Position numbers and translations under genes: made by a program. Of a stretch of 64,000 bases of DNA, positions 36,592-45,371 are shown in pieces. Positions within the stretch are counted from its first letter, which is position 1; each line of letters begins with the position of its first letter. Source of the DNA: Aliihoeflea sp. 40Bstr573 (GTDB lineage Bacteria > Pseudomonadota > Alphaproteobacteria > Rhizobiales > Rhizobiaceae); assembly GCF_024105655.1 (NCBI RefSeq), contig NZ_JAAAMH010000016.1, positions 1 to 64,000 of the forward strand, in the 5' to 3' direction. Under the pieces are notes generated by a model. It was given only the letters and a program-made list of their open reading frames with translations, was not told where the DNA came from and searched no databases.

Positions 36592-38094
36592 ATGGAAAAG
36601 AGAATCTATCCCGCCGCCATCGAGCACGTATCGAGCCCGCCGCCCTTCTCGCCGAAAAGCTTCACGGATGCCCGCGAGGCGATCGAGGCGCTGAAGGCGC
36701 TCTATGAGCGCAATACGCAGTTCCTGCGCGACAGCTTCGCCAGCCTCGCCGAGGGCGAGATCGAGCACAAGCGGTTCCGGGCATACTATCCCGAGGTCGG
36801 CGTCACCACGTCGTCCTTCTCCCTCGTCGACAGCCGCCTCGCCTATGGTCACATGCCCCAGCCCGGCCATTACACGACGACCATCACGCGACCGGACCTC
36901 TTCGACAGCTATCTTCTGGACCAGCTCACGCTCCTGATGCGCAATCACGGCGTTCCGATCACGGTTTCCGAATCCGAAACGCCGATCCCGCTGCACTTCG
37001 CATTCCTCGAAGGCACCTATGTGGAGGCTTCGGTCGCGGACCGGATCCAGCGGCCGTTGCGCGACCTTTTCGACGTGCCGGACCTCAACGCCACCGACGA
37101 CCACATCGCCAACGGCACCTACGAGCCGCTGGCCGGTGAACCGATGCCGCTCGCGCCCTTCACCGCCCAGCGCATCGACTATTCGCTGCATCGGATGACG
37201 CATTACACTGCGACGAGCCCGCAATTTTTCCAGAACTACGTGCTCTTCACCAACTACCAGTTCTATATCGACGAATTCTGCGTCCATGCCCGCAATCTGA
37301 TGGCCGATGGCGGCGGCGGCTATACGAGCTTCGTCGAGCCGGGAAACGTCGTCACCAAAGCCGGCGAGACTATGCCGCACAACGGCGCGAGCCCGGCGCG
37401 GATGCCGCAGATGCCAGCCTATCACCTGACCCGCGAGGGGCATGGCGGCATCACAATGGTCAATATCGGCGTCGGCCCATCCAACGCCAAGACGATCACC
37501 GACCACATCGCTGTGCTGCGCCCGCATGCCTGGCTGATGCTCGGCCATTGCGCCGGCCTTCGCAACACGCAGGCGCTTGGCGACTACGTGCTCGCCCACG
37601 CCTATGTGCGCGAGGATCACGTGCTTGATGACGACCTGCCGGTCTGGGTGCCGATCCCGGCGCTGGCTGAAATCCAGGTGGCACTACAGGAAGCCGTCGC
37701 CGAGGTGACCGGCCTTTCCGGATACGAACTGAAGCGCATCATGCGCACAGGCACAGTCGCCACCATCGACAACCGCAACTGGGAACTGCGCGAGCAGCGG
37801 GGCCCGGTGCAGCGCCTGTCGCAAAGCCGCGCCATCGCGCTCGACATGGAATCGGCGACGATCGCTGCCAACGGCTTCCGCTTCCGGGTGCCCTACGGAA
37901 CGCTGCTTTGCGTTTCCGACAAGCCGCTGCACGGCGAACTGAAACTGCCCGGCATGGCGACGGACTTCTACAAGCGTCAGGTCGCCCAGCATCTGACGAT
38001 CGGTATCCGCGCACTCGAAAAGCTCGCCGAAATGGCGCCCGAAAAGCTTCATTCGCGCAAGCTGCGCAGCTTTTCCGAGACGGCATTCCAGTAG
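36592..38094 (+). CDS. amn: AMP nucleosidase
   Basis: Cytoplasmic enzyme that splits AMP into adenine and ribose 5-phosphate, a purine-pool control step. The 500-residue length is normal. It has the N-terminal AMP nucleosidase domain (FRAYYPEVGVTT) and a C-terminal nucleoside-phosphorylase-like domain (VNIGVGPSNAKTITDHIAVLRPHAWLMLGHCAGLR in part, SRAIALDMESATIAANGFRFRVPYGTLLCVSDKPLHGE in part). The conserved DMES motif and the Asp of VSDKP are visible. It is followed after 7 bases by an EEP-family gene. Confidence 0.95.
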   Translation: MEKRIYPAAIEHVSSPPPFSPKSFTDAREAIEALKALYERNTQFLRDSFASLAEGEIEHKRFRAYYPEVGVTTSSFSLVDSRLAYGHMPQPGHYTTTITRPDLFDSYLLDQLTLLMRNHGVPITVSESETPIPLHFAFLEGTYVEASVADRIQRPLRDLFDVPDLNATDDHIANGTYEPLAGEPMPLAPFTAQRIDYSLHRMTHYTATSPQFFQNYVLFTNYQFYIDEFCVHARNLMADGGGGYTSFVEPGNVVTKAGETMPHNGASPARMPQMPAYHLTREGHGGITMVNIGVGPSNAKTITDHIAVLRPHAWLMLGHCAGLRNTQALGDYVLAHAYVREDHVLDDDLPVWVPIPALAEIQVALQEAVAEVTGLSGYELKRIMRTGTVATIDNRNWELREQRGPVQRLSQSRAIALDMESATIAANGFRFRVPYGTLLCVSDKPLHGELKLPGMATDFYKRQVAQHLTIGIRALEKLAEMAPEKLHSRKLRSFSETAFQ

Positions 38095-38101
38095 AAAGGA
38101 A

Positions 38102-39112
38102 ATGCGGATCGACTGGTCGCTTCTTCTCAGGCTCGTCGCGCTTGGCAGCGTCCTCGGCATCGCGGTAGCGCTGATCTTCGGCTTTCTGGGGCACATTCAC
38201 CCGGCCTTCGATTCCTTCTCGCATTTCCGCATCCACCTTGCGGTGCTGCTGCTCATGGGAATCCTGCCTCTGGCGGCCCTGCGCTACTGGCCCGAAGCGA
38301 TATTCGCGTTGTTGCTCGGCATCGGCGCGATCTGGACGACGGTCGGCGGCTTCTCGGATGAAGCCGCACGCAAGGCCGGACTGGTCGCGGACCTCGATTC
38401 ATCCTCCATGCCGGTCTTCCGGCTGATGCATGTGAATTTGCGCTACGACAATGAGACGCCGGAACTCGTGCTCTCCGCCATCGGCGAGCACCGGCCGGAC
38501 ATCGTGACGCTGGCCGAGGTTTCCAATGTTTGGGCCGAGCGGTTGTCGGCACTCGAGGCAACCTATCCCCACCGCATCATCTGTCCGCCGCCGACGCATA
38601 TCGGCGGCGTCGCGATACTGTCGCGTCGACCGTTCGTCTCCGACCCCAGCGAGGCTTGCGGCGATCGCGGCTCGTTCGCCAATGTCGAGGTCGACTTCGC
38701 CGGCCGGCGCGCGAGCGTCGTGGCCATGCATCTGGGCTGGCCATGGCCGTTCGGCCAGGACTGGCATTTGTCCCGCATCGAGGACGACCTGCCCAACCTT
38801 GCCGACAGTGCCATCCTCGCCGGCGATTTCAACGCCGTGCCATGGAGCCAGACGGTGCGCCGCGTCGCGGAACTGGGCGGGTTTCGCGTCGTGCGCGGGA
38901 TCGGTCCGACCTATCTCGACCGCCGCCTTCCTGACGCGTGGCGGCGCTGGATCGGCCTGCCGATCGACCAGGTCCTGACAAAAGGGGGCATGGTCATCGG
39001 GACGGCGCGGGCACTGCCGGCGGTCGGATCCGATCACCTGCCGGTTCTGGTGGAATTCTCGCTGCTACCGCAGGAGCCCGAGGCCGAGGTGCTGCAGGCA
39101 ATGCGCCACTAG
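38102..39112 (+). CDS. Endonuclease/exonuclease/phosphatase family membrane protein (YafD-like)
   Basis: The 336-residue product has three hydrophobic segments in the first 90 residues and then an EEP catalytic domain. Metal and phosphate-site residues are visible in HVNLRYDN, IVTLAEVS, ILAGDFNAVPWS and VGSDHLPVLVEF. The domain probably faces the periplasm, and the substrate is unknown (phosphoester, lipid or nucleic acid). The ATG at 38102 follows AAAGGAA and is 7 bases after amn, so the two are co-transcribed. Confidence 0.88.
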   Translation: MRIDWSLLLRLVALGSVLGIAVALIFGFLGHIHPAFDSFSHFRIHLAVLLLMGILPLAALRYWPEAIFALLLGIGAIWTTVGGFSDEAARKAGLVADLDSSSMPVFRLMHVNLRYDNETPELVLSAIGEHRPDIVTLAEVSNVWAERLSALEATYPHRIICPPPTHIGGVAILSRRPFVSDPSEACGDRGSFANVEVDFAGRRASVVAMHLGWPWPFGQDWHLSRIEDDLPNLADSAILAGDFNAVPWSQTVRRVAELGGFRVVRGIGPTYLDRRLPDAWRRWIGLPIDQVLTKGGMVIGTARALPAVGSDHLPVLVEFSLLPQEPEAEVLQAMRH

Positions 39113-39140
39113 CACCTCATCGGCCGCAGCCGTCCAAACG

Positions 39141-40856
39141 TCACATATTTGGATAGACCGGCCCCTCGCCGCCCTGCGGCGGAACCCAGTTGATGTTCTG
39201 GTTCGGGTCCTTGATGTCGCACGTCTTGCAGTGCACGCAGTTCTGCGCGTTGATGACGAAACGCGCGTCCGGCTCTGTGTGCGAGACCTCGCCGCCCTTG
39301 GTAGCCGATGCGGGGCCGCCGGTCAGGCCATTGCCATCCGCATCCACCCATTCGTAGACTCCGGCCGGGCAGTAGCGCGTCGAGGGACCGGAGAAGACCA
39401 TGTATTCCGAACGCTTCTGCAGTTCGGGGTCCTTCACCTGCAGATGGATTGGCTGGCTTTCCTCATGGTTCGTGTTCGACAGGAACACCGATGACAGGCG
39501 GTCGAAGGTCAGGACGCCGTCGGGCTTCGGATAGGCTATCGGCTCATGCTTGTCGGCCGGTTCCAGCGTCGCATAGTCCGGCTTGCCGTGCTTTTGCGTG
39601 CCGAAGAAGGAGAAGCCGAAGAGCTGGTTCGTCCACATGTCGAGCCCGCCGAGGCCGACGCCGATCCAGGTACCGAACTTCGACCAGAGCGGCTTGACGT
39701 TGCGCACGCGCTTCAAGTCCTTGCCGATATCGCTTGCGCGCCACTCGGCCTCGTAGTCGGTCAGTTCGTCGTTGATGCGGCCGGCAGCAAGGGCTTCGGC
39801 GACCTTCTCCGCCGCCAGCATTCCCGAAAGGACCGCATTGTGCGACCCCTTGATGCGCGGCACGTTGACGAAGCCGGCCGAGCAGCCGATCAGCGCGCCG
39901 CCGGGGAAGCTGAGCTTCGGCACCGACTGATAGCCGCCCTCGGTGATCGCGCGGGCGCCATAGGACACCCGCTTGCCGCCGTCGAACGTGTCACGGATCG
40001 CCGGATGCGTCTTGAAGCGCTGGAATTCCTCGAAAGGGGACAGATAGGGATTCTTGTAGTTCAGGTGGACGACGAAGCCGACAGCGACCTGGTTGTCCTC
40101 GAGGTGATAGAGGAACGAGCCGCCGCCCGTCTTCGAGTTCAAGGGCCACCCAAACGAGTGCTGGACGAGGCCCGGCTTGTGCTTTTCCGGCGCGACCTGC
40201 CAGAGTTCCTTCAAACCAATGCCAAACTTCTGCGGTTCGGAATTCTTTGAAAGTTCGAACTTCTCGATCAGCTTCTTTGCCAGCGATCCGCGAACACCCT
40301 CGCCGATCAGCACATATTTGCCGAGCAGTGCCATGCCGGGCGCATAGGCCGGGCCGTGCGTGCCGTCGCGCTCCACGCCCATGTCACCAGTGACGACGCC
40401 CATGACCGCGCCTTCGTCATTGTAAACGAGATCGGCAGCCGCAAAGCCCGGATAGATTTCGACGCCCAGCGCCTCGGCGTGGCCCGCGAGCCAACGGCAC
40501 ACATTGCCCAGCGAGACGGCGTAGTTGCCGTGATTGTTCATCAGGGGCGGCATCAGGAAATTCGGGATGCGCACAGAACCAGCGGGGCCGAGCAGGAGGA
40601 ACTGGTCGTCCGTCACCGGTGTCTTGAACGGGTGATCGGCCTCCGTGCGCCATTCGGGCAAAAGCCGGTCAATGCCGATCGGATCGACCACCGCGCCCGA
40701 CAGGATGTGAGCCCCGACCTCGGCGCCTTTTTCCAGCACGACGACCGACAGATCTGGATTGAACTGCTTCAAGCGGATCGACGCGGCAAGACCGGCTGGG
40801 CCCGCGCCCACGATCACCACATCGAATTCCATGCTCTCGCGTTCAACTTCGCTCAT
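39141..40856 (-). CDS. Electron transfer flavoprotein-ubiquinone oxidoreductase
   Basis: Passes electrons from ETF (reduced by acyl-CoA dehydrogenases such as the isovaleryl-CoA dehydrogenase in this window) to ubiquinone. The 571-residue protein has the FAD motif VVIVGAGPAGLAASIRL, the GG-containing second FAD region (VSLGNVCRWLAGHAEALG), a membrane-associated middle, and a C-terminal 4Fe-4S site NCVHCKTCDIKDPNQNINW. The start follows GGGGAGAG. It is divergent from the uracil-DNA glycosylase gene; a palindromic element lies between. Confidence 0.96.
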   Translation of the reverse strand: MSEVERESMEFDVVIVGAGPAGLAASIRLKQFNPDLSVVVLEKGAEVGAHILSGAVVDPIGIDRLLPEWRTEADHPFKTPVTDDQFLLLGPAGSVRIPNFLMPPLMNNHGNYAVSLGNVCRWLAGHAEALGVEIYPGFAAADLVYNDEGAVMGVVTGDMGVERDGTHGPAYAPGMALLGKYVLIGEGVRGSLAKKLIEKFELSKNSEPQKFGIGLKELWQVAPEKHKPGLVQHSFGWPLNSKTGGGSFLYHLEDNQVAVGFVVHLNYKNPYLSPFEEFQRFKTHPAIRDTFDGGKRVSYGARAITEGGYQSVPKLSFPGGALIGCSAGFVNVPRIKGSHNAVLSGMLAAEKVAEALAAGRINDELTDYEAEWRASDIGKDLKRVRNVKPLWSKFGTWIGVGLGGLDMWTNQLFGFSFFGTQKHGKPDYATLEPADKHEPIAYPKPDGVLTFDRLSSVFLSNTNHEESQPIHLQVKDPELQKRSEYMVFSGPSTRYCPAGVYEWVDADGNGLTGGPASATKGGEVSHTEPDARFVINAQNCVHCKTCDIKDPNQNINWVPPQGGEGPVYPNM

Positions 40857-40991
40857 GTCGCTCTCCCCGCTTGTGTGCCGTCGGTTGCGCCGGTCAGTGC
40901 GCTGCCTGATGTCATAATGCGTGCTTATCGCATCGGTTTCCTTAGCGAAACCATATCTCTCGCCATGCGACAGGACCTGTCGAACAAATAT

Positions 40992-41007
40992 ATTCCGTTA
41001 ACGTAAA
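40992..41007. promoter_or_regulatory. Imperfect palindrome upstream of ETF-QO
   Basis: ATTCCGTTAACGTAAA is symmetric at six of eight positions around a perfect CGTTAACG core (40996-41003). It lies 136-151 bp before the ETF-QO start and 54-69 bp before the udg start. It resembles the TTTACGTTAACGTAAA type of site I recall for branched-chain amino-acid and fatty-acid regulators, whose regulons include ETF-QO; that link is tentative. Confidence 0.35.
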
Positions 41008-41048
41008 CGTCAATTGCAAGCGCGCTTGGCCGCGCCTTGCCTGACCGC

Positions 41049-41054
41049 TATAGA
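41049..41054 (+). promoter_or_regulatory. Probable promoter of the uracil-DNA glycosylase gene
   Basis: TATAGA (41049-41054) is preceded after 17 bases by TTGGCC (41026-41031). The -10 box ends 6 bases before the ATG at 41061, and no ribosome site is present, so the transcript is probably leaderless. Confidence 0.4.
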
Positions 41055-41060
41055 AGACCG

Positions 41061-41909
41061 ATGGCCGATACGATCAACCTGCGCGAGCTCCTGCACTTCT
41101 ACGTCGATTGCGGCGTGGATGATGCGCTCACGGATGAGGCGGTCGACCGTTTCGCGGTGGCCGAGCCGGCCAAGCCGCCGCGCATCGAGGCGCAGCCCGT
41201 CGCGGCTGCGCCCGCCATCGATCCGCAACGCGCGGCTGCCTATGCCGCCGTGCCCGCTTCCCCAGCCCGCGTTCAGGCAACGGTGCCCGACGAGGGCCAG
41301 AGCGAGCGAGCGCGGCTGATGGCACGCGAGGCAGCCTCACTTGCCGAGCTGCGCGCCTGCCTTGAGCAGTTCGACGGCTGCAATTTGAAGTTCACGGCCA
41401 AGAACCTCGTCTTCGGCGACGGCAATGACGCGGCCGACATCATGCTCGTTGGCGAGGCGCCGGGGCGGGATGAGGATATCGAGGGCCGGCCTTTCGTCGG
41501 CAAGTCGGGCCAGTTGCTCGACCGGATGCTGGCCGCGATCGGGCTCGATCGATCCAGTGCCTACATCACGAACGTCATTCCCTGGCGGCCGCCGGGCAAC
41601 CGCACGCCGACGCCCATCGAAACCGAAATTTGCCGCCCGTTCATCGAGCGGCAGATCGAACTCGTCAAACCGAAGGTACTCGTCGCGCTTGGCGGGCCGT
41701 CGTCGAAAATCTTGCTCGGTACGAGCGAGGGCATCATGCGCCTGCGGGGAAGCTGGCGCGAGCACAAGGCCGCCAGCGGCGATGCAATCGCGACGATGCC
41801 CCTCCTCCACCCTGCCTATCTCCTGCGCAATCCGGCCCACAAGAAGCTTGCCTGGCGCGACCTTCTGGAGATCAAGGCGCGGCTGAAGTTGCTCACGTCG
41901 GCGGGGTAA
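41061..41909 (+). CDS. Uracil-DNA glycosylase, family-4-like, with incomplete Fe-S ligand set
   Basis: Removes uracil from DNA in base-excision repair. The 282-residue product has a variable N-terminal 90 residues. The glycosylase core follows: motif A GEAPGRDEDIEGRPFVGKSG (131-150), TNVIPWRPPGNRTPTP (170-185) and motif B LLHPAYLLRNP. Family 4 enzymes carry a 4Fe-4S cluster on four cysteines. Here the second and fourth positions are Cys (C107, C191), while the first and third are F104 and W175. The cluster is therefore probably absent. I recall a cluster-less UDG class reported from Bradyrhizobium that this may match. The ATG at 41061 fits the promoter; an earlier in-frame start is weaker. 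It overlaps the convergent transporter gene by 17 bases. Confidence 0.9.
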   Translation: MADTINLRELLHFYVDCGVDDALTDEAVDRFAVAEPAKPPRIEAQPVAAAPAIDPQRAAAYAAVPASPARVQATVPDEGQSERARLMAREAASLAELRACLEQFDGCNLKFTAKNLVFGDGNDAADIMLVGEAPGRDEDIEGRPFVGKSGQLLDRMLAAIGLDRSSAYITNVIPWRPPGNRTPTPIETEICRPFIERQIELVKPKVLVALGGPSSKILLGTSEGIMRLRGSWREHKAASGDAIATMPLLHPAYLLRNPAHKKLAWRDLLEIKARLKLLTSAG

Positions 41910-42849
41910 CCTTGCGGGCCTGGCCGCGCTTCAGGCCGAGGCGCTGCTCGCGCCAGATGATGAAAAGGCCGGCGCCCACGACGATGGTGCCGCCGACGAG
42001 CGTATAGATCGTCGGCAGGTCCCCGAAGACGAAAAAGCCGACCGCGATGCCGAGGATCATCGAGCTGTATTCGAACGGCGCGATGGTCGACATCGACGCG
42101 TGCCGGTAGCTTTCCGTCATCAGGATCTGGCCGACGCCGCCGCAAATGCCCGCCCCCACCAGGCATGCGATTTGTGCCGCCGAAAGCGCATCCCAGCCGA
42201 AGGGTATGGTGCCGAGCGCGGCGACGGTCGACGTCAGCGAGAACCAGAGCACGATCGTCGCGGTCTTTTCGGTGTGGACAAGGCGGCGCACGAGCAGCAT
42301 GGCGATGGCGGAGACACCTGCCGCGAGCAGCGCGGCGGTGACGCCCAGGGCCTCGTCATTGCCCATGGGCGATCCGCTGGTGAAGAGCGTCAGCTTCGGC
42401 CATGAGATGATGACGACGCCGACGAGCCCGACCACGACCGCGCTCCAGCGGAAGAGCCGCACCACCTCGCCCATGAAGAGCGCGGAGAAGACCACGACCA
42501 GAAGCGGCTGCGCATAGTTGAGCGTGATCGCCTCGGGCAGGGGCAGGCGCGTCAGCGCGAAGAAGCCGAGCCCCATGGACGTGACGCCGACGAGACCGCG
42601 CGCGACGTGACTGAAGGGGCGCGCGGTCTTCAGCGCCGAGCGCAGTTCGTGCCGCCAGGCGAGCAGGATCAGGATCGGCAGGATGGCGAAGGCTGAGCGG
42701 AAGAAGACGATTTCGCCCGCGGGCACGCGACCGGCAGCCTTGATCAGCGAAGCCATGGCGACGAAGGCGGCGACGGAGACGACTTTGAGCAGGATGCCGG
42801 TCAGCGGATTCTTGTCCGCGTAAAGGGCCTCCACCTCTTGTCTGTTCAT
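41893..42849 (-). CDS. DMT-superfamily transporter (EamA domains)
   Basis: The 318-residue inner-membrane protein has ten hydrophobic helices arranged as two EamA repeats (PAGEIVFFRSAFAILPIL in the first, PFEYSSMILGIAVGFFVFGD in the second). Such proteins export or import metabolites, often amino acids or purines; the substrate cannot be read from the sequence. An in-frame TTG six codons upstream is possible, but the ATG at 42849 is preferred. Its end overlaps the glycosylase gene. Confidence 0.9.
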   Translation of the reverse strand: MNRQEVEALYADKNPLTGILLKVVSVAAFVAMASLIKAAGRVPAGEIVFFRSAFAILPILILLAWRHELRSALKTARPFSHVARGLVGVTSMGLGFFALTRLPLPEAITLNYAQPLLVVVFSALFMGEVVRLFRWSAVVVGLVGVVIISWPKLTLFTSGSPMGNDEALGVTAALLAAGVSAIAMLLVRRLVHTEKTATIVLWFSLTSTVAALGTIPFGWDALSAAQIACLVGAGICGGVGQILMTESYRHASMSTIAPFEYSSMILGIAVGFFVFGDLPTIYTLVGGTIVVGAGLFIIWREQRLGLKRGQARKVTPPT

Positions 42850-42919
42850 CCGTCTCTTCGCCACCAATGCGCAACGGCGCTGCTGCCGCGCCGAATCGAA
42901 AATCGCTTATCCAGTTAAC

Positions 42920-45223
42920 CTATCCCGCCGCGTTAATCGCCTGCCATACGCGCTGTGGCGTAGCAGGCATTTCGATGTGGCTGATGCCGTAGGCGCGCCA
43001 GAGCGCATCGGTCACGGCATTGAGCGCGGCCGGCGTCGCGCCGATCGTGCCCGCCTCGCCCGCACCCTTGATGCCGAGTGCATTGGTGGTCGACGGCACA
43101 TCTCGGGTCTCGAAATGGAAGTTCGGAAAATCATCGGCGCGCGGCACCGCGTAGTCCATGAAGCTTGCCGTCACGAGCTGGCCGTCCTCGCCATAGATCG
43201 CTTCTTCGCGCAGCGCCTGGCCGATTCCCTGAACGACGCCGCCATGGACCTGTCCAGCCAGCAACAGCGGGTTCACCGTCGCGCCGAAATCGTCGACGAT
43301 CGTATAGCGGACGACCTCGGTCTCGCCCGTCTGCGGGTCGATCTCGACCTCGCAGATATGAGTGCCGTTCGGATAGGTCGCCTCGTCCTGAACAAACTCT
43401 CCGAAGCCCTTGAGATCAGAATCGTTTTTCGCCGCGCGGGCGATGCCGGCGAAGTCGATCACGCGGTCTGTGCCGACGATCTTGGCCGTGCCGTCGATCA
43501 GTTCGATGTCGGCGGGCGAGGCTTCGAGCTCGTCGGCCGCGATGCGCTTCAGCTTCTCGGCAAGGTCCTCGCCGGCGCGTGCGGCCGAGACGCCGCCGAG
43601 AGGGATCGAGCGCGAGCCACCCGTGCCGCCCCCCTTCTCCAGCCGGTCGGTATCGCCCTGGTGGACGGTGATCCGCGATATGTCGACATTGAGCTTCTCG
43701 GCGACGAACTGCGCATAGGCGGTCGCATGACCCTGTCCGTTCGACTGGGTGCCGATGGAAAGCGTGACGTTGCCGTCCGCCCCCAGTTCGACATGAGCGG
43801 GCTCGGAACCGGCGAAGGCGCAGGCCTCGACATAGGTCGCCATGCCGATGCCGCGGATACGACCTTTCGACTTCGCTTCCTCGTTGCGGGCGTCGAAACC
43901 GTTCCATTCGGCGCGCTCAAGCGCCGTCGTCATATGGCCGTCGAACTCGCCGACATCGTATTTGCGTCCGGTCGGCGTGGTGTACGGAAACTGGTCGGGG
44001 CGGATGAAATTGCGGCGGCGGATTTCGGGCGCCGACAGCTCCATGTCGCGCGCGCACTGGTCAACCAACTTTTCCAGCTGGAAAGCCGCTTCCGGCCGAC
44101 CCGCCCCGCGATAGGCGTCGACGGGCGTCGTGTTGGTGTAGATGCCACGAATCGTAACGTCGAGCGCGGGGATGTCGTAGACGCCGGTCGACATGGTGGC
44201 GCCGACCCAGGGAATGAACGGGCCAACCTGCGAGCAATAGGCCCCCATATTGGCGTCGGTCTTCACGCGCAGCGCGAGGAACCGCCCCTCGCCGTCCATC
44301 GCCATCTCGGCGACGGCCAGATTGTCGCGGCCGTGGGCGTCCGTCAGGAAGTGCTCGGTGCGGTCGCTGGTCCATTTGACCGGCTGGCCGAGCCGCTTTG
44401 CCGCTTCCAGCACGAGAGCATATTCGCGGTAGGTGAACATCTTGGTGCCGAAGCCGCCGCCGACGTCGGGCGTCACGACGCGCAGCTTTTCATGGCCAAT
44501 CCCGAAGACCTGGTCGCACAAGACGCGGCGCATCGAATGAACGCCCTGCGAACCCGTCGTGAGCGTGAACCGGTCTTCGCTTTCGATCCATTCGCCCAGC
44601 GCGGAGCGCGGTTCCATGTAGTTGGACACAAGCCGGTTGTTGCGGAATTCGATGCGCGAGACATGCGCTGCCTTTGCGAAGGCCGTCTCCGCCTCGTCCG
44701 CCTTGCCCATCCGGTATTCGAAGGCGACATTTCCGGCGCGTTCGTCCCAGACAGGCGGGGCGCCGTCTTCAAGCGCAGCCGCGATGTCCGCCACTGCATC
44801 CGCGGGCTCGAAATCAATCTCGAGGTGGTCCGCCGCGTCCTGCGCCTGCGCACGGGTCTCAGCGACGATAAAGGCGACGGCATCGCCAACATAGGCGACT
44901 TCGCCTGCGCACAGGATCGGGATGTCGCGTGTCGGCGCGCGCGTGCCGTCCGGCTGCTTCTGCATTGCGCCGGACTTCAGCGCGCCCAGATGAGCGACAT
45001 CCGCACCGGTCAGCACGAGCCGGACGCCCTCGCTGGCAAGGGCTGCCTCGGTTGAACCACTTGTGAAAGTGCCCTTTGCGATCGGAGAGCGCAGGACGAA
45101 GCCGTGGAGGACGCCCTCGCGCGTCACGTCGTCCGTATAGCGGCCTTGTCCCCGGATGAAGGAATCATCTTCGATGCGACGGACTGGCGCGCCCATTCCG
45201 AACTTCGGCGTCATGACATTCAT
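42920..45223 (-). CDS. Xanthine oxidase family molybdopterin-binding subunit (CoxL form II-like)
   Basis: Large molybdenum subunit of the xanthine dehydrogenase/CO dehydrogenase family, 767 residues. The N-terminal RRIEDDSFIRGQGRYTDD, TPDVGGGFGTKMFTYREYAL and the C-terminal GAGEAGTIGATPAALNAV (catalytic Glu) are typical. The active-site loop reads AYRGAGRPEA, the form II sequence, rather than the AYRCSFR of true CO dehydrogenases, so an aldehyde or N-heterocycle oxidation role is more likely. The partner FAD (CoxM) and 2Fe-2S (CoxS) subunit genes, normally adjacent, are not in this window. The ATG at 45223 (MNVMTPKFGMG) is preferred to a longer frame. Confidence 0.92.
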   Translation of the reverse strand: MNVMTPKFGMGAPVRRIEDDSFIRGQGRYTDDVTREGVLHGFVLRSPIAKGTFTSGSTEAALASEGVRLVLTGADVAHLGALKSGAMQKQPDGTRAPTRDIPILCAGEVAYVGDAVAFIVAETRAQAQDAADHLEIDFEPADAVADIAAALEDGAPPVWDERAGNVAFEYRMGKADEAETAFAKAAHVSRIEFRNNRLVSNYMEPRSALGEWIESEDRFTLTTGSQGVHSMRRVLCDQVFGIGHEKLRVVTPDVGGGFGTKMFTYREYALVLEAAKRLGQPVKWTSDRTEHFLTDAHGRDNLAVAEMAMDGEGRFLALRVKTDANMGAYCSQVGPFIPWVGATMSTGVYDIPALDVTIRGIYTNTTPVDAYRGAGRPEAAFQLEKLVDQCARDMELSAPEIRRRNFIRPDQFPYTTPTGRKYDVGEFDGHMTTALERAEWNGFDARNEEAKSKGRIRGIGMATYVEACAFAGSEPAHVELGADGNVTLSIGTQSNGQGHATAYAQFVAEKLNVDISRITVHQGDTDRLEKGGGTGGSRSIPLGGVSAARAGEDLAEKLKRIAADELEASPADIELIDGTAKIVGTDRVIDFAGIARAAKNDSDLKGFGEFVQDEATYPNGTHICEVEIDPQTGETEVVRYTIVDDFGATVNPLLLAGQVHGGVVQGIGQALREEAIYGEDGQLVTASFMDYAVPRADDFPNFHFETRDVPSTTNALGIKGAGEAGTIGATPAALNAVTDALWRAYGISHIEMPATPQRVWQAINAAG

Positions 45224-45371
45224 GGATAGCTTTCCGGATCGTTTCGGGAGATTGCCAGTGAACTGGCGCGGGGGAACAGTTTTGTCGAGGGCCAGCATCG
45301 TGTAAAGACCGGCCAGCAGATCAATTCTCGCGGAGTGCGGCAGACCGTTTCCGCATATCTAGGGGAATGCC

